Positions 34,188-44,538 of a DNA stretch of 56,301 nucleotides are shown piece by piece; within the stretch, counting starts at the first letter, position 1; each line of letters starts with the position of its first letter. Both the position numbers and the translations under genes were made by a program. The DNA is from an uncultured beta proteobacterium (lineage in GTDB: Bacteria; Pseudomonadota; Gammaproteobacteria; Burkholderiales; Burkholderiaceae_E). Location: contig CAIZNI010000032.1 of NCBI GenBank assembly GCA_903934295.1, positions 1-56,301 of the forward strand, given 5' to 3'. The notes under the pieces were generated by a model. It made no database searches and was not told the DNA's origin. It saw only the letters and a list, made by a program, of their open reading frames with translations.

Positions 34188-36521
34188 TCAGGCTGGTAAC
34201 GCGCCGCTCGGGCTCGCCCAGGCGAATCGCCGGGTGTGATGCGCGGCGTTGCCGCGCAGCGCCTCGAAAGTGAACAGCCGCTTGTAGTACCGGCCGATCA
34301 CATACTCGTCGGTCATGCCGATGCCCCCGTGCAGCTGCACCGACTGGTTGGCCACGAACATCGCCGCCCGGCCCACCCGTGCCTTGCAGGCGGCCGCCAT
34401 CCGGCTGGCATGAGCGGGATCACCCGCCAGCGCAGCGGCCGCCCGGGCGACCATCGCGCTGGCGATCGCCCGCTCGGCGTGCATCTCGGCGACCCGGTGG
34501 CGCAAGGCCTGGAACTCGGCCAGTGCCGAGCCGAACTGCTGGCGCGTGAGCAGGTAGTCCCGGGTGATTCGCAGCGCCTCGCCCATCGCGCCCACCGCAT
34601 CGGCGCAGGCCATCACCAGCGCATGATCCCGTGCGCTGGCAATCGCTGCGTCCATTGCCGTGTCCGTTACCGCGCCGGCCGGGCCCAGTTGCGCGCTGGC
34701 CGGGACCGCCAGCTGATCCAGGTCCAGTATCGCCAGATCCTGGCCGTCGATCGCCCGCGCCGCGCGCAGGCGTGATCCGAGGCTCGCGGCATCGAGCAGG
34801 AACAGCGTCGCGCTGCCGTTGTCCCGTTCGGCGCAGATGAACAGCTGCGAGGCCAGGCCCGCGCCGGCGACGGTGCATCGGCGTCCGGTCAGCCGCCAGC
34901 CGCCCGGTTCCCTGTGCGCGCGCACTGCCGCCGTGCCGGGATCGGCCCGTGCGACCGCAAACCGGGCGTCTCCGGTGAGCAGGCGGTCGGCCAGCGACTG
35001 GCGCTGGCTCGCGCTGAGCGGCGCGGCGTCGATCAGCCGGCCCGGCTCGACCGCCAGGGCGGTGAACGGCAGGGGCATGAGCGCCGCGCCGAAGGCTTCG
35101 CACACCGCCGCCAGATCGGCGGCGTTGCCGCTGGTGCCGCCGGACGCCAGGCCGAGCCCCAGTCCGGTGTAGCCCTGTTCGGCCAGGCCGCGCCAGCCGT
35201 CGCGGGCGGCGCCGTGCGACGGCAGGGCGCTCGCGGTGCGCCCATTGGCCGCGAATTCGCCGAGGGCATAGCGGCTCGCGCTGGCGCGCATCATCGCCTG
35301 ATCGCCGGTGTCGCCCCAGGCGGTATCGCCCTCGCCCTGGAACAGCAGCCGGGCGATGATGTTCTTCTGGATTTCGGTCGAGCCACCGTAAATGGTGGCC
35401 GCGCGCCGGAACAGGAATTCGGCGACCACGCCCTGGGCGTGCGATTCGCTGCCAGCGGTCAGCGGATCGAACACAGCGGCCTGCGCGCCCAGTGCCTCGA
35501 CCTGCAGGCCGAGCAGGCGTTGCATCAGTTCGCAGCCCACCACTTTCAGGGCCGACGGGGTCAGTGCGCTGTCGTCGGCGCTCTCGATCGCCCGGGTGAC
35601 GCCCGCTTCCAGGGCGAGCAGGTCGATCTCGACCTGCGCCACCCGGTCGCGAAACACCGTGTCGTCCGACCAGGGCGCGCCGTTGTAGTGCTGGCGCGTC
35701 GCGATGTCCTTGAGCCGGGCCAGATACAGCTTGTTGCGCGGCACCTCGGCGGTCTGCACCCGTTCGCGCGCCAGCAGGAACTTGGCGTAGTCCCACCCCC
35801 GGCCTTCCTCGCCCACCAGGCTGTCCAGCGGCACGCGCACCGAATCGAAGAAGACCTCGCACAGACTCTCGCCTTCATCGATCGAGCGGATCGGCCGCAC
35901 GGTGATGCCGGGCAGGTTCATCGGGATCAGCAGGAACGAAATCCCCCGCTGTGGCTTGACCGAGGGATCGGTGCGCACCAGGCAAAACAGCAGATCGGCC
36001 ATCATGGCCTGCGAAGTCCAGATCTTCTGGCCGTCGACCACGTAGTGGTCGGCCTCGCGCACGGCGCGCGTGCGCAGCGACGCCAGGTCCGAGCCGGCAT
36101 TCGGTTCCGAGAATCCCTGCGCCCAGAATTCGCGCCCCTCGCGGATGCCGGGCAGATAGCGGGCCTGCTGCGCCGCGGTGCCGAAGGCGCAGATCACCGG
36201 GCCCGCCAGCGACACGCCCTGGATGTTGTTGGCCGAGCCTCCGGCGAGCACGAGTTCCTCGTCGAAGATCTGGCACCGCATCGCCGACCAGCCGGTGCCG
36301 CCATGAGCCGGCGGCCAGCCGGGCACCGACCAGCCGCGGCGCGAGAGCACCGCGCTCACCCCCAGCATGTCCTCGCGGGTCGGGTGCACCGCGGTGCGGC
36401 TGCGCGCCACCATGTCGGGCGGCAGGTTCTCGCGCAGCCAGTTGCGTACCTCGCTGCGAAAGGCGTCGTCGGTCTGGGTGTCCGCCTGGACGCCCGAATG
36501 CGCCGTGCCGGGGTCGTTCAT
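34188..36521 (-). CDS. Double-length fused acyl-CoA dehydrogenase
   Basis: A 777-residue protein made of two acyl-CoA dehydrogenase units joined head to tail. Unit 1 (about 20-395) has FWAQGFSEPNAGSDLASLRT, WTSQAMMADLLFCLVRTD and the end motif TIYGGSTEIQKNIIARLLF. Unit 2 (about 415-777) is more divergent, with GLGLGLASGG and the ending HGGIGMTDEYVIGRYYKR. Neither unit has the MCAD-type catalytic Glu motif; YGGS stands in its place in unit 1. The architecture recalls FadE34 (ChsE3) of Mycobacterium tuberculosis, a fusion of the FadE pairs that desaturate steroid side chains. A CoA ester with a bulky ring or branched chain is therefore a plausible substrate. It lies 6 bases downstream of the flavoprotein gene, third in its operon. 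Confidence 0.88.
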   Translation of the reverse strand: MNDPGTAHSGVQADTQTDDAFRSEVRNWLRENLPPDMVARSRTAVHPTREDMLGVSAVLSRRGWSVPGWPPAHGGTGWSAMRCQIFDEELVLAGGSANNIQGVSLAGPVICAFGTAAQQARYLPGIREGREFWAQGFSEPNAGSDLASLRTRAVREADHYVVDGQKIWTSQAMMADLLFCLVRTDPSVKPQRGISFLLIPMNLPGITVRPIRSIDEGESLCEVFFDSVRVPLDSLVGEEGRGWDYAKFLLARERVQTAEVPRNKLYLARLKDIATRQHYNGAPWSDDTVFRDRVAQVEIDLLALEAGVTRAIESADDSALTPSALKVVGCELMQRLLGLQVEALGAQAAVFDPLTAGSESHAQGVVAEFLFRRAATIYGGSTEIQKNIIARLLFQGEGDTAWGDTGDQAMMRASASRYALGEFAANGRTASALPSHGAARDGWRGLAEQGYTGLGLGLASGGTSGNAADLAAVCEAFGAALMPLPFTALAVEPGRLIDAAPLSASQRQSLADRLLTGDARFAVARADPGTAAVRAHREPGGWRLTGRRCTVAGAGLASQLFICAERDNGSATLFLLDAASLGSRLRAARAIDGQDLAILDLDQLAVPASAQLGPAGAVTDTAMDAAIASARDHALVMACADAVGAMGEALRITRDYLLTRQQFGSALAEFQALRHRVAEMHAERAIASAMVARAAAALAGDPAHASRMAAACKARVGRAAMFVANQSVQLHGGIGMTDEYVIGRYYKRLFTFEALRGNAAHHTRRFAWASPSGALPA

Positions 36522-36527
36522 CTTGGT

Positions 36528-37940
36528 TCAGCCGGGCGCGACGCCGGCCGCGGCGAGCGCCAGCCGCTTGGCACGTGCCATGTCGTAAGTGCGGTTCATC
36601 ATGGTGCGCTGCGCCGGCAGGCCGCCCCCGGCCTGCAGCGCGACCACGAACTGCCAGCCGCCGTAGGCATCGGCCGTGAGGTCGCGGATCAGGTTGTAGA
36701 CGCGCATCCGGGCTTCGATGTCGACGCCTTTCTTCGTGTGCAGATACTTGCGGATGTACTGGCCGGATTCCGGATTGCGCAGGTCCGCCTCCAGCGGCAG
36801 GGTCAGCACCAGCCCGCCGCCCAGGTCGTGCAGGTAGCGCACCGTCTGGTGATAGTTGGCGGCGTAGTAGTACTTGGCGGCGTTGATCGCCAGTGTGTCG
36901 GGGAACACCATGCCCGAGTCGGTGCTCTCGAAGTGGCGGCAGGCGTAATCGAGCGACATGCGCAGCATCTCGGCGTAGGTGATCAGTTCGGCGATCGAGT
37001 TCTGGGCGACCGGGTCGCTGTCCTTGCCCTGCATCTCGGTCACCAGCTGGGCCAGGCCCACGAACAGCTCGCTCATGCGCACCGCCTCGACCACGCCGCC
37101 CGTGCGCTCCCACAAGCCCAGCGAGCGCGCGAGCGTGCTGGCCAGCTGGGCCTCGCCGGCCAGGAAGACCCGATCCCAGGGAACGAACACATCGTCGAAC
37201 ACCACGAAGCCCTCGGGGCAGCTGTGATGCGCGCTGGCCGGATAGTCGAAGCTGTTGAGCTCGGCCGGCGCGAAGCTGCGGTTGATGATCTTCACCCCCG
37301 GGGTGTTGACCGGGATCGAGAACGACACCGCGTAGTCGGCCTCCTCCTGGCGCATGCCCTTGGTGGGCATCACCACCAGCTCGTGCACCAGCGAGGCGGC
37401 GGTGATGTGGAGCTTGGCGCCGCGCACCACGATGCCGTCGGCGCGCCGTTCGACGATGCGCAGGTACAGGTCGGGGTCGTCCTGTTCATGGGCGCGGCGC
37501 TTGCGGTCGCCCTTCGGGTCGGTGATCACTTCCGCGCCGCGCAGGTCGTTGTCGCGGCAGTGGCGGTACAGCCGCTCGATGTTCTCGGCGTACATCGGGT
37601 TGACCCGGGCGACCTCTTCGCGAACGCTCATCAGCGCCATGAAGACGCCGGTGACCAGGGTGCCGATCGAGGTGTGCCGCATCATCTCGATGCGCGTGGC
37701 GAGGTCTTCGGCGGTGCGCGGAATCTGGTAGATGCGATGTGCCTGGCCGCCGTCCTCGGCGTTGTAGCGGCGCAGGTCGCCGTAGTGCTCGTCGTGGTAC
37801 TCGTAATCGGCGGCGACCAGCGACAGGGGCACCTGGAACAGCGGGTGCGTGGTGATGTCATCGATCCGCTCACCCTCCCAGTAGATGACGCGCCCGTCAC
37901 GAAGGCTGTCGAGGTACTGCTGCGGGGTCTTCAGTGCCAT
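36528..37940 (-). CDS. 4-Hydroxybutyryl-CoA dehydratase/HpaB-family flavoprotein lacking Fe-S ligands
   Basis: A 470-residue protein of the family that joins 4-hydroxybutyryl-CoA dehydratase (AbfD) and the HpaB 4-hydroxyphenylacetate 3-monooxygenase. The centre, TDPKGDR, DPDLYLRIVERRADGIVVRG, HELVVMPT and DYAVSF, resembles AbfD more than HpaB. AbfD needs a 4Fe-4S cluster on Cys99, Cys103, His292 and Cys299; by my alignment the matching residues here are Thr97, Met101, Thr321 and Met328. So the flavin fold appears kept and the cluster lost. It may be a flavin-only enzyme on a CoA ester, or an FADH2-dependent hydroxylase; no HpaC-like reductase is near. It lies between the ligase (38 bases upstream) and the fused dehydrogenase. 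Confidence 0.82.
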   Translation of the reverse strand: MALKTPQQYLDSLRDGRVIYWEGERIDDITTHPLFQVPLSLVAADYEYHDEHYGDLRRYNAEDGGQAHRIYQIPRTAEDLATRIEMMRHTSIGTLVTGVFMALMSVREEVARVNPMYAENIERLYRHCRDNDLRGAEVITDPKGDRKRRAHEQDDPDLYLRIVERRADGIVVRGAKLHITAASLVHELVVMPTKGMRQEEADYAVSFSIPVNTPGVKIINRSFAPAELNSFDYPASAHHSCPEGFVVFDDVFVPWDRVFLAGEAQLASTLARSLGLWERTGGVVEAVRMSELFVGLAQLVTEMQGKDSDPVAQNSIAELITYAEMLRMSLDYACRHFESTDSGMVFPDTLAINAAKYYYAANYHQTVRYLHDLGGGLVLTLPLEADLRNPESGQYIRKYLHTKKGVDIEARMRVYNLIRDLTADAYGGWQFVVALQAGGGLPAQRTMMNRTYDMARAKRLALAAAGVAPG

Positions 37941-37978
37941 GCGGATGTCTCCTGGGGGGCCGGCGCGCGCCGGCGGTC

Positions 37979-39577
<1,599 letters not shown>

Positions 39578-39641
39578 GGTGGTTGCCCGGCGGTGGCGAG
39601 CGACTGACGGTGAGTGGGGAGGATGCCCAAGCGGTTCGCAA

Positions 39642-39665
39642 ATACCATAGCATGGCTTATGTTAT
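39642..39665. promoter_or_regulatory. Candidate TetR operator between divergent ligase and regulator genes
   Basis: ATACCATA (39642-39649) and TATGTTAT (39658-39665) form an inverted repeat with 7 of 8 positions matching around an 8-base centre (GCATGGCT). It lies in the 183-base divergent intergenic region, which is notably AT-richer here than the rest of the window. Binding by the adjacent TetR is inferred, not shown. Confidence 0.5.
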
Positions 39666-39760
39666 GTGCCAATCATCGATAGCTGTTATCGCCGCCCTCG
39701 ACGGCAGGCGCCGGCGTGGGGCATGCTGAGCACCTGTTCCCATCCGCTGATCGGGCCGTG

Positions 39761-40396
39761 ATGTCTGCCGCGCGCCGCACCGCTTCCCCTGCTTCGCCCC
39801 CTGCCGCTGCTGCGCCCGTGACCAGGGCGGCCGTCCCCGGCCGGCTGAGCGCGCTCGACTGGCTGCAGGCCGGCCAGACGCTGCTGTGCAGCCACGGCAT
39901 ACCGGCGGTGAAGCTGGCCGCGCTGACCCGTCTGCTGGGGGTCTCGACCGGCAGCTTCTATCACCACTTCACCGACTTCGATCAGTACCTCGGCGCGCTG
40001 GCCGAGCACTACCGCATCGACCGGGTGATGAAGGACCTGCACAGCGCGGTACGCGGGCGCGACCGCGGTCCGGTGTCGCGCATGAGGAGCCTGGCGCGGG
40101 CCAGCGTGAAGGCCGGCACCTTCGAGCTCGATGCGGCGATGCGCGCCTGGGCGGCGATCGACCCCAGGGCTCGGGTCGCCCTGCAGCGGGCCGAGTCGCT
40201 GGTGCTCGACTTCATCACCGAGGCGTTTCGTGACCTCGGGTTCACCCGGGCCGAGGCCTCGCTGCGGGCGCGCATCCTGCTGTCGGCCAATGTGTCGCCG
40301 CTGATCGCGCAAGGCCGCGTTTCGCGGGCTGCCTTCTTTCGTGGCAGCCTGCGGGTGCTGACCGCCGATGCGCCAGGACCGCGCACCGGCCGCTGA
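39761..40396 (+). CDS. TetR-family transcriptional regulator
   Basis: A 211-residue DNA-binding protein. After a disordered Ala/Pro-rich N-terminus (1-30), the helix-turn-helix is in VKLAALTRLLGVSTGSFYHHFTDFDQYLGAL, here quoted in part: GVSTGSFYHHF is the recognition region. The C-terminal ligand domain is variable. I start at ATG 39761; an in-frame GTG lies at 39716. It is divergent from the ligase operon and 46 bases upstream of an SDR gene, so it probably represses both in response to an acyl-CoA or the free acid. Confidence 0.88.
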   Translation: MSAARRTASPASPPAAAAPVTRAAVPGRLSALDWLQAGQTLLCSHGIPAVKLAALTRLLGVSTGSFYHHFTDFDQYLGALAEHYRIDRVMKDLHSAVRGRDRGPVSRMRSLARASVKAGTFELDAAMRAWAAIDPRARVALQRAESLVLDFITEAFRDLGFTRAEASLRARILLSANVSPLIAQGRVSRAAFFRGSLRVLTADAPGPRTGR

Positions 40397-40442
40397 GTCG
40401 CTTTCCGTTCCCTCTTTTCCCGTCATTCATCAGGAGCCAGAC

Positions 40443-41258
40443 ATGACCGCCCAATCGCTCGAAGGCCTGGTTGTCGCCGTCACCGGCGCCGGTCAGGGCA
40501 TCGGCCTGGCCATCGCGACCGCGTTCGCCGCCGAGGGCGCCCGGCTGGTGGTCAGCGACATCGACGAGGGGCGCGCGCACGCCGCCGCCGACGCGGTGCG
40601 CCAGGCGGGCGGGCAGGCGCAGGCGCTGCGCGTCGATGTGCGCAGCGCCGCCGACAACGCGGCCCAGGTCCGGGCCGCGGTGAGCGCCCACGGCCGGCTC
40701 GATGTGATGGTGTGCAATGCCGGCGTGATGCAGGTGCGCCCGCTGCTCGAACTGGAGGCGGCCGACTGGGACACGATGCTCGGGGTCAATGTGACCGGCG
40801 TCTTCCTGTCGTTGCAGGCGGCGGCCCGCCAGATGCTGGTGCAACCGGCGCTCGCCGAGGGTCGGCCCCGCGGGCGCATCATCAACATCGCCTCGGTCGC
40901 CGGGCGCACCGGGGCCGGACCGATCGCCGCGGTGATGCCGCACTACCGGGCCAGCAAGGCGGCGGTGATCAGCCTCACCCAGTCGGCCGCCATCACTTTC
41001 GCGCCGCAGGTGACGGTGAACGCGGTGTGCCCGGGCGTGGTGGACACCGCGATGTGGGCGGGCATCGACCGCGACCTGGGCGCGCTGCAGGGCCGCGCGA
41101 ACGGCGAGGTCTGGCGCCAGCGGGTCGCCGGCGTGCCGATGGGCCGGGCACAGACACCGGCCGATGTCGCGGGCCTGGCGCTCTTTCTGGCTTCGCCGGC
41201 CGCTGACTACATGACCGGCCAGTCGATCAACATCGACGGCGGCCTGGTGATGAGCTGA
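40443..41258 (+). CDS. Short-chain dehydrogenase/reductase with complete catalytic set
   Basis: A 271-residue classical SDR. Cofactor loop TGAGQGIG at 14-21, Asp39 after beta2 suggesting NAD(H) rather than NADP(H), CNAG at 91-94, Ser151 in NIASVAG, Tyr168 and Lys172 in YRASK, and GQSINIDGG at the end. It has a ribosome site (CAGGAGCCAGAC). It is 46 bases behind the TetR gene on the same strand and likely belongs to the same regulon as the ligase operon, where it could oxidise a hydroxyacyl-CoA or an alcohol. Confidence 0.88.
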   Translation: MTAQSLEGLVVAVTGAGQGIGLAIATAFAAEGARLVVSDIDEGRAHAAADAVRQAGGQAQALRVDVRSAADNAAQVRAAVSAHGRLDVMVCNAGVMQVRPLLELEAADWDTMLGVNVTGVFLSLQAAARQMLVQPALAEGRPRGRIINIASVAGRTGAGPIAAVMPHYRASKAAVISLTQSAAITFAPQVTVNAVCPGVVDTAMWAGIDRDLGALQGRANGEVWRQRVAGVPMGRAQTPADVAGLALFLASPAADYMTGQSINIDGGLVMS

Positions 41259-41274
41259 ACCGGGCGCACGCGCG

Positions 41275-42453
41275 TCAGCGCAGCAGCCGGAAATACGTCC
41301 TCAGGTCGTCCACGAAGAGTTCCGGCTGCTCGAACGCGGCGAAGTGCCCGCCGCGCGGCATCTGCACGAAGTGCCGGATGTCGGGAAAGTCGGCCTTCAT
41401 CCACTCGCGCACCGGGGTGACGATTTCCTTCGGGTAGACCGCCACGCCCACCGGCACGCCGACCCGGGCACCGGGCTTGCCGAAGCTCTCCCAGTAGAGG
41501 CGTGCCGACGAGGTGCCGGTGTTGTTGAGCCAGTAGAGCATCACGTTGTCGAGCAGTTCGTCGCGGCTCAGGATCGTCTCGGGATGGCCGTCGCAGTCGG
41601 TCCAGGCCTGGAATTTCTCGAGGATCCAGGCCGCCTGGCCGATCGGCGAGTCGGCCAGCCCGTAGCCCAGCGTCTGCGGGCGGGTCGACTGCTGTTTCGA
41701 GTAGCCGCTGTCGTGGGTGCGGTAGAACTTCGCGCCGGCCAGCGCGCGCTGCTCCTCGGGGCTCGGATCGGCGCTGACCGGGGGGCGGCTGCCCATGGCC
41801 AGCGTCACATGGATGCCGGCGCAGTGGGCGGTGTCCGATGCGCCGATCGCGCGCGTCACCGCCGAGCCCCAGTCGCCGCCCTGCGCGAAGTAGCTCGGAT
41901 AGCCCAGCCGCGCCATCAGTTCGGCCCAGGCGCGCGCGATCCGCTCGACGCCCCAGCCGGTGGTGACGGGCTTGCCGGAAAAGCCGAAGCCGGGCAGCGA
42001 GGGACAGATCACATGGAATGCGTCGGCCGCCTGCCCGCCATGGGCCACCGGGTCGACCAGCGGCCCGATCACTTTCTGGAACTCGACCACCGAGCCCGGC
42101 CAGCCGTGGGTGATGATCAGCGGGCGGGCCTGCGGATGCGGCGAGCGCTGGTGGATGAAGTGGATGTCCAGCCCGTCGATGGTGGTCAGGTACTGGTCGA
42201 AGCGGTTCAGCCGCGCTTCGCGCGCGCGCCAGTCGTACTGCTCGGCCCAGTAGCGGCAGACGTCCTGGATCCAGGCGAGCGGCGCGCCCTGGGTCCAGTC
42301 GGCGACCGGTTCGGCCTGCGGCCAGCGGGTGTTGCGCAGCCGGGCGCGCAGGTCATCGAGTTCCTGCTCGGCAATCGCGATCCGGAACGTCCGGATCGCG
42401 GGCGCGGCGCTGTCGGCCGGCGTCGCCTGCGCCGGTGTCGGTTGGGTGCCCAT
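41275..42453 (-). CDS. Epoxide hydrolase (alpha/beta fold, EHN N-terminal domain)
   Basis: A 392-residue enzyme opening epoxides to diols. The N-terminal EHN region (about 20-125) has LRARLRNTRWPQ and AEQYDWRAREARLN. The alpha/beta-hydrolase core has HGWPGSVVEF (oxyanion), the nucleophile Asp in GGDWGS, and the catalytic His in PRGGHFAAFEQPE. Family and length match microsomal-type epoxide hydrolases of bacteria. It is convergent with the SDR gene (16 bases) and may belong to the same degradation route. A haloalkane-dehalogenase role is less likely given the EHN domain. Confidence 0.9.
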   Translation of the reverse strand: MGTQPTPAQATPADSAAPAIRTFRIAIAEQELDDLRARLRNTRWPQAEPVADWTQGAPLAWIQDVCRYWAEQYDWRAREARLNRFDQYLTTIDGLDIHFIHQRSPHPQARPLIITHGWPGSVVEFQKVIGPLVDPVAHGGQAADAFHVICPSLPGFGFSGKPVTTGWGVERIARAWAELMARLGYPSYFAQGGDWGSAVTRAIGASDTAHCAGIHVTLAMGSRPPVSADPSPEEQRALAGAKFYRTHDSGYSKQQSTRPQTLGYGLADSPIGQAAWILEKFQAWTDCDGHPETILSRDELLDNVMLYWLNNTGTSSARLYWESFGKPGARVGVPVGVAVYPKEIVTPVREWMKADFPDIRHFVQMPRGGHFAAFEQPELFVDDLRTYFRLLR

Positions 42454-42580
42454 GTGTCATTCCTCCCTGAAGATCGTCGCGGCGCCGGCGCGTCGCCTGA
42501 TGCCCGTCGCCGGGGCCGCGCACGCGAGCGGCGAGGTGACCGACGCCGGCCGACGCGTTACCATCGGCGCGGTCGGCGAC

Positions 42581-42646
42581 ATCGCCGGCCGTCTTGTTGG
42601 CCGGCAACCATCGATCGCCGGCCGTCTTGCTGGCTGGCAACCATCG
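42581..42646. repeat. Two tandem copies of a 33-bp unit between divergent genes
   Basis: A 33-base block beginning ATCGCCGGCCGTCTTG occurs at 42581-42613 and again at 42614-42646, differing at two positions. It lies in the 270-base region between the epoxide hydrolase and the lipoprotein gene. The rest of that region has no recognisable gene. Confidence 0.85.
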
Positions 42647-42723
42647 GTTACCGTCGCCTGCCTGTCAACCGCTTCCTGATGCCAGCGACGCTCGCCCGCC
42701 CATCTGTCTTTTCGGCCACTCCC

Positions 42724-43494
42724 ATGATGCAAACGCCCAGCCCGCTGACCGACCCGCTTGCGTCGCGCGCCACCCCCTTGTCGCGCCGCCGGGCGCTCGT
42801 CTCGGTGCTGACGGTCCTCGCAGCCGGTGGTCTGGCCGCCTGCGGCGGCGGCGGCGGCGGCGAGTCCACGCCTGCGCCGGTCCTGCCCACCCTCATCATC
42901 GAGACCGACACCGCCGGCACCGCCGCCGGACCGGTGCTGGTCAGTTTCCTGTTCAGCGATTCGGTGACCGCGTTCGGCGCGACCCGTTTCCAGCTCAACG
43001 GTGCGCGAGTCGTGGCGGGCAGCTTCATCGAAGTCACGCCGCGCGAATACACGGTGGTGATCACCCCCTTCGAGAACACCAGCGGCGTGATCGAGCTCGT
43101 CGTCTTTCCGACCGCGTTCAAGGACAAGACGGGCACCGCCTACAACACCGCGACCTACCGCCTGACCCAGCCCTTCGACACGCGGCTGCCGATCCCCTGG
43201 GTGACTTTCTCGGACAGCCAGCCGGGTGTGTTCGCCGTCGGGCCAGTGGTGCTCACCATGACCTTCAATCTCGACATCGCCGATTCGTTCGCGGCGAGCG
43301 ATCTGTTCGTGCTCGGTGCGACCCTGAGCGGGTTCACCCGGGTCTCGGCGACCGTCTACACGATGACGGTCACGCCGTTGCCCGGCGCGCGGATCCAGGA
43401 GGTCACCCTGCGCGAGGGAACGGTGACCGCGGCAGTGCCCAACGGCCAGACCAACTCGCGCAGCTGGCAGTGGCTCAAGCTCCAGCTCAGCTGA
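42724..43494 (+). CDS. Lipoprotein with two bacterial Ig-like repeats
   Basis: A 256-residue surface or periplasmic lipoprotein. An Arg-rich n-region (SRRRALVSV) and hydrophobic stretch end in a lipobox, LAAC, near residue 40, followed by a Gly run. Two repeats of the bacterial Ig-like (Big_12-type) pattern follow: one ending near 160, the second with FVLGATLSGFTRVSATVYTMTV near 215. Such domains usually mediate adhesion or act as spacers. ATG 42724 was chosen, but 42679 and 42727 are also possible. It may be cotranscribed with nudC, 81 bases downstream. Confidence 0.78.
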   Translation: MMQTPSPLTDPLASRATPLSRRRALVSVLTVLAAGGLAACGGGGGGESTPAPVLPTLIIETDTAGTAAGPVLVSFLFSDSVTAFGATRFQLNGARVVAGSFIEVTPREYTVVITPFENTSGVIELVVFPTAFKDKTGTAYNTATYRLTQPFDTRLPIPWVTFSDSQPGVFAVGPVVLTMTFNLDIADSFAASDLFVLGATLSGFTRVSATVYTMTVTPLPGARIQEVTLREGTVTAAVPNGQTNSRSWQWLKLQLS

Positions 43495-43575
43495 TGCAGG
43501 CGGACTTGCGCCGGTTGCGACGGCACCGAATCGTTATCATCCCGATCCACCCCTGACTCCTCGCGAGCGCCTTCC

Positions 43576-44403
43576 ATGATCCGTACACCCGCCGGTTTCG
43601 ACCCTGCGCTGAACCTGACGCTGGACGACGATGCCATCGCCCATGTCTTCGTGGGCGATGCCATGGTCCTGTTCAGCGACTCGCCGGGCGCGCTGCCCTG
43701 GCGCTTCTATCGCGGCGAGGGGCTGCGGGCGGCGCGCGTGCACGGCATCGGCCGCCACGAGGGCAAGACCCACATGGCGGTGGCGCTGGACGACCATGTG
43801 ACGGCGCGCTCGCTGCCCGCGGGGCTGCGCGCGGCGAACCTGCGCAGCTGGTTCGGGGTGATCGACGACGCCACGCTGTCGATCGCGATGCGCGCGGTGC
43901 AGGTGCTCGAGTGGGATCGCACCCACCGCTTCTGCGGCGCCTGCGGCACCCGCACCGAACAGGCCGACAACGAGCGCGCCAAGCGCTGTCCGGCCTGCAA
44001 CCTGACGGTGTATCCGCGCATCTCGCCGGCGATGATGGTGCTGGTGACCCGTGGGCGCGAGCTGCTGCTGGGGCGCGGCGTGAACTTCCCGCCCGGGCGC
44101 TACAGCGCGCTGGCGGGCTTCCTCGAGGCCGGTGAAACCATCGAAGAGGCGGTGATCCGCGAGGTCCGCGAAGAGGTCAATGTCGAGGTCAAGAATCTGC
44201 GCTACTTCGGCAGCCAGAGCTGGCCGTTCCCGAACTCGCTGATGATCGCGTTCCAGGCCGAGTATGCGGGTGGCGACATGCGCCACGACCCGGTCGAACT
44301 CGCCGACGCGCAGTGGTTCACGCCCGAGAACCTGCCGCAGCTGCCCCCGCCGCTGAGCATCGCGCGTGCGCTGCTCGACGCCACGCTGGCCGAGCTGCGC
44401 TGA
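43576..44403 (+). CDS. nudC: NADH pyrophosphatase (NAD-capped RNA decapping), NudC
   Basis: A 275-residue Nudix hydrolase that splits NAD(H) and removes NAD caps from RNA. The zinc ribbon has CGAC and CPAC pairs (about 117-140). The Nudix box GFLEAGETIEEAVIREVREE is complete, and the NudC-specific block SQSWPFPNSLM follows. Length fits. A TATCAT at 43534 could be a -10. It precedes prfC by 135 bases on the same strand. Confidence 0.94.
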   Translation: MIRTPAGFDPALNLTLDDDAIAHVFVGDAMVLFSDSPGALPWRFYRGEGLRAARVHGIGRHEGKTHMAVALDDHVTARSLPAGLRAANLRSWFGVIDDATLSIAMRAVQVLEWDRTHRFCGACGTRTEQADNERAKRCPACNLTVYPRISPAMMVLVTRGRELLLGRGVNFPPGRYSALAGFLEAGETIEEAVIREVREEVNVEVKNLRYFGSQSWPFPNSLMIAFQAEYAGGDMRHDPVELADAQWFTPENLPQLPPPLSIARALLDATLAELR

Positions 44404-44538
44404 CGCGGACGACCCGCGGCGGGGGTGGGATAAACTTCGGCCCTCGCCGATCCGGCCCGCCCGGCGAGCAGGGGCTCGCGCGCCGCGCCCGGCGCATCGA
44501 GCGGGCAGGGCGTCATCCACAACCGGGAAAGAAGTCTG

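Noticed and set aside
36528-37940. Calling this a working 4-hydroxybutyryl-CoA dehydratase.
   Set aside because: None of the four cluster ligands is present at the aligned positions.
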